Below are positions 23,940 to 31,221 of a stretch of DNA of 64,000 nt, one piece after another. The stretch spans positions 124,001 to 188,000 of the forward strand of contig CAZTBW010000004.1 in assembly GCA_964612555.1 (NCBI GenBank), read 5' to 3'. Under the pieces are notes generated by a model. It was not told where the DNA came from, did not search any database, and saw nothing but the letters and a program-made list of their open reading frames with translations. The translations under genes and the position numbers were made by a program. The number at the start of each line of letters is the position of its first letter. Position 1 is the stretch's first letter. The stretch comes from DAOLCO01 sp964612555. Its GTDB lineage: Bacteria > Bdellovibrionota_C > UBA2361 > SZUA-149 > DAOLCO01.

Positions 23940-23954
23940 ATTAGGGGTAAAAAT

Positions 23955-25292
23955 ATGAAATATCCAGGAAGAGAGGGTCGCCAGCTTGAATTTAAGGAAA
24001 CACTGGAATCGTATTCTAACCTTATAAAAACAGTTGTTGCGTTTTCTAATGACATTGGTGGAAAGATACTTATTAGGATTGAAAATAAGACAAATGAGGT
24101 TATTGGTCTAAGCGAGGCTGAAATAGATATTTATCTTGAGCGGATTCCCCAAGCTATTTTTGATGCCATCACTCCGACGTGCAGACCTTTAGTCAGAGTC
24201 TTTTCTTATCTTGGTAAACAGTTGGTCGAAATAGTTGTTTCTCAAGGGTATTCCAGACCTTTTTATGTCAACTCTTTGGGATTACAGAAGGGTACTTATA
24301 TTAGAGTTGGTGCTCATACAAAACTCGCTGATAGCAGCTTTATTGAGGAGCTGGCAAGACAAGGTCTTGGCAGGTCTTATGATGAAGAACCTGTAGCCCC
24401 CTCAGAGCAGGTAGAATTTGATGTAGAGCTTTTAAAAGAACTATATCATACGACTTCGCCCAAGAACGAACAGCTATTAGCAGATAAAGTCTTAGTCGTA
24501 GATAGAATTACTTCGGAGCTAAAGGTTTCTGTTTCCGGGGTGCTGTTCTTTGCAAAAAATCCTCTTTTTTATATTCCACATTCTGAAATTTTACTTACCG
24601 TTCATTCGGGTAATGAGATTGGAACTAAATTCAAGACGAAAGATTTTTCAGGCACTCTTGAGGCAATGCTTGAGTTTACAATGACTGAAATAGAGAAAGA
24701 ACTTGTTGTTGAGCAAAGTGTTAAAGGGCTTACGCTTGAAACGCAAAAACTTGAAATTCCGGGCAATGCCCTAAGAGAGGTTTTGCTGAATGCTCTTATT
24801 CACCGAAGTTATGACATAAAAGACAATATAAAAGTTAATATATTTTCCGATCGAATAGTCGTGTTCAGTCCTGGTAACTTCCCTGGACCTATCACGGACT
24901 TTCTCTCAGGTGTTTCCTACGCAAGAAACCCTCATTTACGGCAACTTGCAAGAAGAAAAGGTCTTGTAGAAAAAAGAGGATTAGGATTTCAGATTCTTTT
25001 CAGTAGCCTGAAAGCAAATGGTAACCCCGCCCCCTTAATTGAAGAAAAAGGCTTAGGTGTGTACGTAACTTTGTTCAGAAACAGGGTAACAAAAGAACAA
25101 ATTCTACCAGATCATTTACAAGCTCTTGAGTCCCTACGGGAGCAAAAGCTCAGCTTCCAGACTGGCGAAGTAGCAGAACTGCTCAAGGTAAACAGGAACA
25201 CCGCAAGAAAATGGTTAGAAGAGGCTTATGAAAAGAAAATAGTCAGAAAAACAGGAAAAGGTCGAGGAGCGAAATGGGAATGGAATGTATAG
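23955..25292 (+). CDS. AlbA_2/Schlafen-type putative DNA-binding protein with ATPase-like (HATPase_c_4) domain
   Basis: I chose ATG 23955, which has AGGGG 7 bases upstream, over a TTG at 23937. The 445-residue protein has the usual three-part plan. Residues 1-120 form an AlbA_2 domain (EGRQLEFKETL, AFSNDIGGKILIRIENK). A central region leads to an ATPase-like domain around residues 270-370 (NALREVLLNALIHRSYDI, RIVVFSPGNFPGP, GLGFQILFSSLK). A C-terminal winged-helix/HTH follows (GEVAELLKVNRNTARKWLEEAY). Such proteins are common, often mobile, and act as putative transcription regulators or in phage-defence islands. The adjacent repeats support an acquired segment. Confidence 0.82.
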   Translation: MKYPGREGRQLEFKETLESYSNLIKTVVAFSNDIGGKILIRIENKTNEVIGLSEAEIDIYLERIPQAIFDAITPTCRPLVRVFSYLGKQLVEIVVSQGYSRPFYVNSLGLQKGTYIRVGAHTKLADSSFIEELARQGLGRSYDEEPVAPSEQVEFDVELLKELYHTTSPKNEQLLADKVLVVDRITSELKVSVSGVLFFAKNPLFYIPHSEILLTVHSGNEIGTKFKTKDFSGTLEAMLEFTMTEIEKELVVEQSVKGLTLETQKLEIPGNALREVLLNALIHRSYDIKDNIKVNIFSDRIVVFSPGNFPGPITDFLSGVSYARNPHLRQLARRKGLVEKRGLGFQILFSSLKANGNPAPLIEEKGLGVYVTLFRNRVTKEQILPDHLQALESLREQKLSFQTGEVAELLKVNRNTARKWLEEAYEKKIVRKTGKGRGAKWEWNV

Positions 25293-25382
25293 CGATAGTA
25301 AGGTGGAAAGTATCAAGGGTGCACCTCGGGTATAATTTCTCCCCTGCGCCCCTTTAGTTGCTTAGTGGAACTTGTCCTTATT

Positions 25383-27419
25383 CTATATATCTTTTAATAG
25401 TGTGAGTACTAGCTGTGGTTGTATGTTCGCCTGCGAAAGTACGGCAGCACCTGCTTGTTGAAGAATCTGGCTTGCTGCAAGTTTTGCAGACTCTTCTGCA
25501 ACATCGGTGTCAGTGATTTGAGATGCTGCGCTTGCGTAGTTTTGGGTCATCGTGGAGAGGTTTGAAATGGCGGTGTCGATTCGTGAAGTAGAAGCACCGA
25601 TTCCGGCACGGGCTAGGTTTAAGGTTTCTAGGCGTTGTTTTGAAAGCGAAAGGGTTACACGTGCGCTAGCCTGATTTGAGACTACCATACCAGCAAGTTC
25701 GTCTACTCCGGTTTTTAACATGCTTCGAGAATAGACTTGAGTATATTCATTACCATCAAAGTCTAAACTAAAAAACACCTTCTGACCATCAGCGCTAATA
25801 AAGGGACCATAGGCAAAGCCATCATCTAACATACTATTTATATTTTCATTATAAATATCAATGGAAGCAACTTCTACTTCCCCAGTCTGCATATCTTTTC
25901 TATATACTTGCAAACCACCAACTCCATTAATTATATTTGAAGAAAATGAATAAAATGACACATAACGACCATCTGCGCTTAAATTTGCATTGTGACTATA
26001 ATTATTTCCTTGCACTCCATCTGCGGTGCTGCTAGCAAGTCTTAGCTCTCCTGTAACTAAATCTTTAACATAAATCTGATTTCCACTTACTCCAGAAATG
26101 AGGTTTGTGGAATTTGACTGAAACGCAAGAGAACGACCATCTGCACTTAGTTTTGCATTATAACTACTAGCATTTCCTTGCACTCCATCTGCGGTGCTAC
26201 TACCTAGTTTTAGCTCGCCTGTAACTAGATCTTTGATATAAATTTGCCACCCACTTACTCCAGAAATGAGGTTTGTAGAATTTGACCGAAATGCAAAATA
26301 ACGACCATCCGCGCTGAAATGAGCTCCAGTACTACTGCCATTTCCCTGTATTCCATTTACTGCGCTACTACCTAACTTCAGCTCACCTGTAACTAAATCT
26401 TTGATGTAAACCTGCCATCCACCCACCCCGGAAATGAGATTAGTGGAATTTGAATGAAACGCAAGGTAACGCCCATCTGCACTTAAACTAGCCCAATCAC
26501 TTGAGCCATTACCATGTGTCCCATAGAGATCGCCACTTCCCAACCTTAGCTCTCCTGTAACTAGATCTTTGATATAAATCTGAACTCCACTCACCCCAGG
26601 AATAAGGTTTGTGGAATCCGACCTGAATGCAAGATAACGACCGTCCGCACTCAGGCTGGCATAATTAGAAATAGAATTTGCCTGCACTCCATCCGCAGTG
26701 CTACTCCCCAATCTCAATTCACCTGTTACCGTATCCTTGATGTAAATCTGATCTCCACTCACTCCGGAAATCAAATTTGTAGAATCTGAATGAAATGCAA
26801 TATAACGACCATCCGCACTCACCGATTGAATTATACTCATTGAGTTCCCCATTGCGCCACTGCCATTTACACTTAATAACGTCGTCTCCCCCGCAGACAG
26901 TGTCCCAAAAGCATCAGTAGTAAGCGCATTTCCCACTTGCACTGCCAACCCCCCAGCCACCCCATAACCACCCTGCAAATTCACTAGCGTATTAACGCCC
27001 GTCAACAACTGCATGTCATTAAACTTAGTACTACGAATAATCCGATTATACTCATTCTGCAAAGCAGTCACCTCATCCTGAAGCGGCTTTCTCTGAGCAC
27101 TATTCAAAGTCCCATTAGCACTCTGCTCCGCTATCTCCTGAATACGGAACATAATATTTGTAAGCTCTGTAATCGCACCTTCTGCAATATTCAGATAACT
27201 GATACCATCATTCAAGTTACGAATACCCTGAGCCAGTACTGCTCGATCTGCATTAAGAAGCGAAGAAACAGAAAGCCCCGCCGCATCATCCGATGCACGA
27301 TTAATCCTCATCCCACTTGATAATCTGCTAAAAGAAGTTTCAAGGTCTTTGCTAGCCCGAGTAAAATTTCTCTGAGCGTTCATAGATGCGATGTTGGTAG
27401 TGAGGGATAATCTACTCAT
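25383..27419 (-). CDS. fliC: Flagellin with a seven-repeat beta-propeller-like variable domain
   Basis: A 678-residue flagellin with intact ends: N-terminal D0/D1 about residues 1-140 (LSLTTNIASMNAQRNF, RLSSGMRINRASDDAAGL, NIMFRIQEIAEQSANGTL) and C-terminal D1/D0 from about residue 572 (ARAGIGASTSRIDTAI, ESAKLAASQILQQAGAAVL). Between them, residues 193-571 hold seven units of about 56 residues with the core SADGRYxAFxSxSTNLI, GVxGxQxYIKDLVTGEL and SSTADGVQGN. This is the TolB/PD40-like blade pattern known from secreted beta-propeller proteins. Seven units could close one propeller on the filament surface. GGGGG lies before the ATG. A 28-bp inverted repeat lies upstream. Confidence 0.9.
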   Translation of the reverse strand: MSRLSLTTNIASMNAQRNFTRASKDLETSFSRLSSGMRINRASDDAAGLSVSSLLNADRAVLAQGIRNLNDGISYLNIAEGAITELTNIMFRIQEIAEQSANGTLNSAQRKPLQDEVTALQNEYNRIIRSTKFNDMQLLTGVNTLVNLQGGYGVAGGLAVQVGNALTTDAFGTLSAGETTLLSVNGSGAMGNSMSIIQSVSADGRYIAFHSDSTNLISGVSGDQIYIKDTVTGELRLGSSTADGVQANSISNYASLSADGRYLAFRSDSTNLIPGVSGVQIYIKDLVTGELRLGSGDLYGTHGNGSSDWASLSADGRYLAFHSNSTNLISGVGGWQVYIKDLVTGELKLGSSAVNGIQGNGSSTGAHFSADGRYFAFRSNSTNLISGVSGWQIYIKDLVTGELKLGSSTADGVQGNASSYNAKLSADGRSLAFQSNSTNLISGVSGNQIYVKDLVTGELRLASSTADGVQGNNYSHNANLSADGRYVSFYSFSSNIINGVGGLQVYRKDMQTGEVEVASIDIYNENINSMLDDGFAYGPFISADGQKVFFSLDFDGNEYTQVYSRSMLKTGVDELAGMVVSNQASARVTLSLSKQRLETLNLARAGIGASTSRIDTAISNLSTMTQNYASAASQITDTDVAEESAKLAASQILQQAGAAVLSQANIQPQLVLTLLKDI
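25707..26843 (-). repeat. Seven tandem ~168-bp units coding for propeller blades inside the flagellin
   Basis: The coding region for residues 193-571 of the flagellin is a direct tandem array with a 56-codon (168-bp) period. Units 2 to 5 are the most alike and units 6 and 7 have diverged, as expected for an array that grew by duplication and is fixed at a seven-blade closure. The last unit is shortest and lacks the KDLVTGEL segment. Confidence 0.8.
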
Positions 27420-27821
27420 AAGCCCCCATTCCTACCAAACAAAACACAGAAGGCACGAACGGGGGGGAGAGGAATGTTTTTGTCTGTTTTGCGAAAACTC
27501 AAGCGGACCGAAGGGAGCCATTTGAGCAAAACAGACAAAAACATTCCTCTCCCAAGCAGCTACTACCAAACTCAAGACGCGCGGACACCACAGGACGCAC
27601 GTATCCTTTTGAAAAAATAGAATGAAGAATGAATTACTACTACTCATCCTTGTACTGCATACTTCCATGTACAAAACCATTTCCGTGGTTTTGTGATTTT
27701 AAATACGTAAGCGTAAACAAACACTTACGACTTAAAGATCGACCTTTTCAGCTTAAGACTTAAGGATTTGGTGAGGTTTTGTAAGCGGCTGTATTTACTG
27801 GGATTACTTACAGATAAACAA
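27420..27821. other. Gene-free interval upstream of the flagellin
   Basis: No supported gene; one minus-strand frame here is explained by the inverted repeat. The interval holds the 28-bp inverted repeat at 27465-27553, a 9-bp hairpin (ACAAAACCA at 27671-27679 with 27686-27694), and a short CGTAAG/CTTACG pair near 27705. The flagellin promoter should lie here; I see no convincing sigma-28 or sigma-54 site. Confidence 0.55.
27465..27553. repeat. Perfect 28-bp inverted repeat upstream of the flagellin gene
   Basis: The left arm 27465-27492 and right arm 27526-27553 are exact reverse complements (GGGAGAGGAATGTTTTTGTC and on to GC). The 33-base centre contains a further CTCAA/TTGAG pair and the segment GCGGACCGAAGGGAGCC. 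It resembles the element at 6869-7022 in plan: long unique arms, a GCGGA-type core and a GAGC boundary on the right arm. It lies 45 bases before the flagellin start, so it may also affect its transcript. Confidence 0.7.
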
Positions 27822-29168
27822 CTATTCTTCCACCACAACTTCAGTAGGCAGTCGCATGAATACGTGCATTTCTCTTTGGGACGATATCTTGAAAACTACC
27901 GCATTAACAATTCGATCGGTAATTTTATGCTCCCCGTTTTCAAATATACTGACTGAGGTACTTAGAGAATATGACCCCGGATATAAAGTGGGAATGGAGA
28001 TTATAAATCTGAGAGTCAGAGTGTCACCAGGGTTACGACGGGGCAGAACACAATTTTCTATCATTGTATGCGTGCTCGCAATATCGAGACCTTTAGAATC
28101 ACGAAGTATATACCCAACAGACCAGGAGGATTTATTGTGATGTGAAATATTTTTAATGGTAAGTCGAAAAACTACTTTTGAGTCCTGATCAACCTCATGA
28201 ACTATCTCACCTTTCTCATCATAAAGATTTGCACCAATACAAATCACTTCACCAGAGCCATATCTTTTGTCAAAGTTCGGAAAAGTTGTTTCTCGCAGAG
28301 AAAATGGTGACTCGGTCTCAGAATATGTCACCGCAGATGAAGACTGAGATGAAACAGCTTCAGTATCGATGTCGCTCGCACTACCATTTTCCTGAATACC
28401 AAAAAGATGCTCCAGATATAAATCAGCAACTTCACGAGCATCACCAAGACCTTTTACATGACCTTCGTGAAGCCATAGTGCTCTTTTACACAGGCGTTTA
28501 ATTGAACTGGTATCGTGACTTACAAAAAGGATAGTAGTTCCTCGCTCCTGAAGCTCTCTGAATCTGTTCATACACCGATGAACAAAGTGAACATCTCCAA
28601 CCGCAAGTGCTTCATCAATGATAAAAACTTCCGGGTCAATATTTGCCATCACGGAAAATGCAAGACGAACGTACATACCACTCGAATACGTCTTAACAGG
28701 CTGATAGACAAAATCTCCTATATCGGCAAAAGCAAGGATGCTGTCCAGCCTGGCGTCGATCTCCTCTCTTGATAACCCCAAAATGGCACCATTGAGATAC
28801 ACATTTTCAATGCCGGTAAACTCGGTATTAAAACCCGCTCCTAGCTCTAAAAGAGCTGAGACACGTCCGTGCACCGAAACACTTCCGCTTGTAGGGTGCA
28901 GTATCCCGCAAATCAGTTGAAGCAGAGTAGACTTTCCACTCCCGTTCTTTCCAATGATACCAAAAGTTTCACCCTTAGCGACCTCGAAACTGACATCCTT
29001 AACCGCATAAAAATCAAGGTGAAGTTTTTTTCTGAGAGGATGAATCGCTTCTTTTACCCGGGATGCCCTATCCGGATAAAGCTTGTACGCCTTACTGACG
29101 TTCTTACAAATAATTGAAGGGGAAGCTTGAATCACTTTATCTGAATTTATTGCAGAGTTTTGCATCAT
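27822..29168 (-). CDS. Wzt/TagH-type polysaccharide ABC exporter ATP-binding protein
   Basis: A 448-residue ATPase with an N-terminal ABC domain: Walker A GKNGSGKS at residues 73-80, signature TYSSGM, and Walker B EVFIIDEALAVGD. The region before Walker A (LDFYAVKDVSFEVAKGETFG) and the LLELGAGFNTEFTGIENVYLNG stretch are typical of Wzt, RfbE and TagH. The C-terminal ~150 residues form a beta-rich Wzt_C-like domain that in E. coli O9a binds the modified glycan end. The system exports O-antigen or teichoic-like polysaccharide across the inner membrane. The partner permease (Wzm) and glycan genes are absent here. Confidence 0.88.
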   Translation of the reverse strand: MMQNSAINSDKVIQASPSIICKNVSKAYKLYPDRASRVKEAIHPLRKKLHLDFYAVKDVSFEVAKGETFGIIGKNGSGKSTLLQLICGILHPTSGSVSVHGRVSALLELGAGFNTEFTGIENVYLNGAILGLSREEIDARLDSILAFADIGDFVYQPVKTYSSGMYVRLAFSVMANIDPEVFIIDEALAVGDVHFVHRCMNRFRELQERGTTILFVSHDTSSIKRLCKRALWLHEGHVKGLGDAREVADLYLEHLFGIQENGSASDIDTEAVSSQSSSAVTYSETESPFSLRETTFPNFDKRYGSGEVICIGANLYDEKGEIVHEVDQDSKVVFRLTIKNISHHNKSSWSVGYILRDSKGLDIASTHTMIENCVLPRRNPGDTLTLRFIISIPTLYPGSYSLSTSVSIFENGEHKITDRIVNAVVFKISSQREMHVFMRLPTEVVVEE

Positions 29169-29220
29169 GCCGTCATAGCAGATAACAATATTAACTGAAA
29201 ATGCCAGCCGAAAATAATGG

Positions 29221-29293
29221 CGTCCCCAGGGGGATTCGAACCCCCGTTGCCGCCGTGAAAGGGCGGTGTCCTGGGCCTCTAGACGATAGGGAC
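29221..29293 (-). tRNA. tRNA-Glu (UUC)
   Basis: On the minus strand the acceptor GTCCCTA pairs with TGGGGAC, with one G/T pair. The D-arm has TCGTCTAGAGGCCCAGGA. The anticodon stem CCGCC/GGCGG encloses CTTTCAC with anticodon TTC. The T-arm holds GGGGGTTCGAATCCCCC. The discriminator is G; CCA is not encoded. It lies upstream of the ABC-ATPase gene on the same strand. Confidence 0.95.
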
Positions 29294-29452
29294 ATAAAGT
29301 TTCATTCAGAGGAAGGCACTATGTATGAAATTGGGAAGTTTTGGTCAAGTGCCTGAAAAATAAAATCATGCCAAGCCATGTGTAATATGGCAAGTTAACG
29401 TATAAACAGTGACAGGAAAACCTTTCATTTATCATTATTTAGGTAATAATTA

Positions 29453-30154
29453 ATGCTTTCCAACAGAGAGTTCAGCCCGGAAGAATCAAAACAGTACGGT
29501 ATATTTGGGCGTATTCATGAAAGCTCTACAGTACCTGAAGGAGAGCGCAGCGGTGTTATTCTTGTCCATGGAAGGGCGGGAGATGAAACGCTCATGTGGG
29601 TGTTTTCCAAAGTCATCCAGGAAATTGACCCTCTTGTAATTGCACCACGAGCCATAGAAGAAGATCCTATCGGGGGCTACAGCTGGTGGAATTTTGAAAA
29701 TCGGGTTGAAGGAGTAGAAAGCCCTGCCCCACAAAAAACCACCCTTGATCATCTCGAAACAGGACTCACCGCCATTTCACAAATAGCTCATCAAATGATT
29801 AACAGTAAGGGGGTACATCCATCAAAATTAATAGGCATCGGCTTTAGTCAGGGAGCGGCACTCCTGGGCAGTCTTTCTCTGTTTGAACCACACATATTTT
29901 CAAAAGTAGCGATGCTTGCCGGATTTATTCCTTCAAGTGTGCAGGACTATTTTTCAAGCGGGGAGCTCTCTCATCTTCCGGAACTCTTTATTTCACACGG
30001 GACAAAAGACAAAATCATCTCATTTGATATGGCGCTCAAAACCAGAGATTACCTGCTCTCCAAAGGTGCAAACCTGCACTTTCACAGTGACGAAGTGGGT
30101 CATAAAATAAGCAGTAGCGGGATGAAAGAACTAAAAGACTGGATTTCCCGATAA
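29453..30154 (+). CDS. Carboxylesterase/phospholipase (alpha/beta hydrolase)
   Basis: A 233-residue alpha/beta hydrolase of the phospholipase/carboxylesterase (abhydrolase_2) type. It shows the oxyanion-loop VILVHGRAGDE, the nucleophile elbow GIGFSQGAAL with S132, an acid in HGTKDKIIS, and the catalytic His in EVGHKISSSG. Signal peptide and membrane segments are absent, so it is cytoplasmic. Such enzymes hydrolyse short-chain esters and lysophospholipids; the true substrate is unknown. It stands alone between tRNA-Glu and a small lipoprotein gene. Confidence 0.87.
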   Translation: MLSNREFSPEESKQYGIFGRIHESSTVPEGERSGVILVHGRAGDETLMWVFSKVIQEIDPLVIAPRAIEEDPIGGYSWWNFENRVEGVESPAPQKTTLDHLETGLTAISQIAHQMINSKGVHPSKLIGIGFSQGAALLGSLSLFEPHIFSKVAMLAGFIPSSVQDYFSSGELSHLPELFISHGTKDKIISFDMALKTRDYLLSKGANLHFHSDEVGHKISSSGMKELKDWISR

Positions 30155-30172
30155 GGACTTATAGACTAACAG

Positions 30173-30607
30173 CTATCTATACAAACCCTTCACTGTATAG
30201 TTTGCAAACTTTACTTTTCCAAGCTTATCAAAAGAAAACACCAGCCCCGCATCAGACACTCCCGATGGAATATGATGTACTATTTCAATTGAAGTAAACC
30301 CATCTTTCCTGAAAACAAACTTGATGGGCTCCGATTCTATTCGTGTAACACTTGCACGACATCTTCCCCTGAAATTTGTAGCCCCTTTAACAGAAGATTC
30401 CCGGGTTTCCACTTTCACTTCCATGTCCGTAACCGGATGAGTCGCATGCTCCAGTACATATATCTCAAGTCGTAATTTTTTTCCCTCAATTTTTTCCTCA
30501 CGACTTGAAGGGTCAGAGGTGTACGTCCCGGGAGCAGGACGAATACAGCTTGAGATCGTTAGAAAAAATAAAGACAGTATCGCAAGTATAGCCGTTTTGT
30601 ATTTCAT
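30173..30607 (-). CDS. Small lipoprotein, uncharacterised
   Basis: A 144-residue lipoprotein with signal peptide and lipobox LTISSC (Cys 21). The mature part is predicted beta-rich, with VTDMEVKVETRE and a GATNFRGRCRASV turn that could be a carboxypeptidase-regulatory-like (transthyretin-like) beta-sandwich. It converges with the esterase gene. No specific family or function is recognised. An outer- or inner-membrane-anchored periplasmic location is expected. Confidence 0.6.
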   Translation of the reverse strand: MKYKTAILAILSLFFLTISSCIRPAPGTYTSDPSSREEKIEGKKLRLEIYVLEHATHPVTDMEVKVETRESSVKGATNFRGRCRASVTRIESEPIKFVFRKDGFTSIEIVHHIPSGVSDAGLVFSFDKLGKVKFANYTVKGLYR

Positions 30608-30679
30608 TGTTTTTTACTAATACCAGATTATAGAGTATGCATAAGGTCTTATTATTTGTTATGAAAAATTTCAAGGAAA

Positions 30680-31171
30680 ATGACTCAATCCACTCAATCT
30701 TCCCAGGGGACTTCCCAACTGGCGACTCTCTGCTACGTAAGAAATAACGGAAAAACGCTTTTTCTACACAGAAACACCTCTACCCGGGATGTACATTACG
30801 GCAAATGGAATGGTTTAGGAGGGAAATTTAATCCCGGAGAATCTCCGGAGGCATGCGTAAAACGAGAAGTTCTAGAAGAAAGCGGCTTGGAAATTTATGC
30901 ACCTAAACTTTGCGGGATCTTAACATTTCCTGATTTCTCTCATGGTAAGGATTGGTACGTATTCGTTTTTACCGCAGATACCTTTATTGGGTCTCTAATT
31001 GAAAGCCGTGAGGGGTCACTTTCCTGGACACCTGATGAGGAAGTTCTTACTCTCCCCTTGTGGGACGGAGACAAACATTTTCTCCCCCTGGTATATGAAG
31101 GAAAATTCTTTTCCGGAACCTTCAAATATAAAGACGGCACATTACAAGATCACACACTGACGATATATTAG
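30680..31171 (+). CDS. Nudix hydrolase, MutT/MTH1-like
   Basis: A 163-residue Nudix protein. The Nudix box is complete: GGKFNPGESPEACVKREVLE followed by ESGLEI (GX5EX7REUXEEXGU), around residues 52-74. The KWNGLGGK entry, WYVFVFTAD strand and late LPLWDGDKHFLPL segment match the MTH1/8-oxo-dGTPase subgroup, which removes oxidised nucleotides from the pool. The first ~12 residues are polar and extra. It is divergent from the small lipoprotein gene and ends just before a hairpin shared with the AsmA gene. Confidence 0.88.
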   Translation: MTQSTQSSQGTSQLATLCYVRNNGKTLFLHRNTSTRDVHYGKWNGLGGKFNPGESPEACVKREVLEESGLEIYAPKLCGILTFPDFSHGKDWYVFVFTADTFIGSLIESREGSLSWTPDEEVLTLPLWDGDKHFLPLVYEGKFFSGTFKYKDGTLQDHTLTIY

Positions 31172-31217
31172 TGCTACACCAAATTAATTTTTTCATTAAT
31201 AAAACAGTGTAGCACTA
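31169..31217. terminator. Bidirectional hairpin between Nudix and AsmA genes
   Basis: TAGTGCTACAC at 31169-31179 pairs perfectly with GTGTAGCACTA at 31207-31217 around a 27-base AT-rich loop. It starts at the stop codon of the Nudix gene and ends just before the convergent AsmA stop. Long loops are less typical of intrinsic terminators, but position supports the call. Confidence 0.5.
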
Positions 31218-31221
31218 TCCT

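Larger units (their letters stand above)
23517..23954. other. Repeat-rich gene-free interval before the AlbA-like gene
   Basis: No supported gene. The interval holds two separate inverted repeats (23631-23769 and 23876-23939) in AT-rich sequence. An open frame across it is explained by the repeat arms and AT-rich filler, so I do not call it a gene. Confidence 0.6.

Noticed and set aside
23552..23944. Plus-strand frame across the gene-free interval
   Set aside because: It is made of the arms of the palindromic repeat and AT-rich filler, with no ribosome site or recognisable domain.
25707..26843. CRISPR-like periodicity
   Set aside because: The 168-bp period is an in-frame protein repeat; there are no short conserved repeats with unique spacers and no cas genes.
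27432..27680. Minus-strand frame upstream of the flagellin
   Set aside because: It crosses the perfect 28-bp inverted repeat and has low-complexity, Cys/Phe/Val-rich content typical of chance translation.
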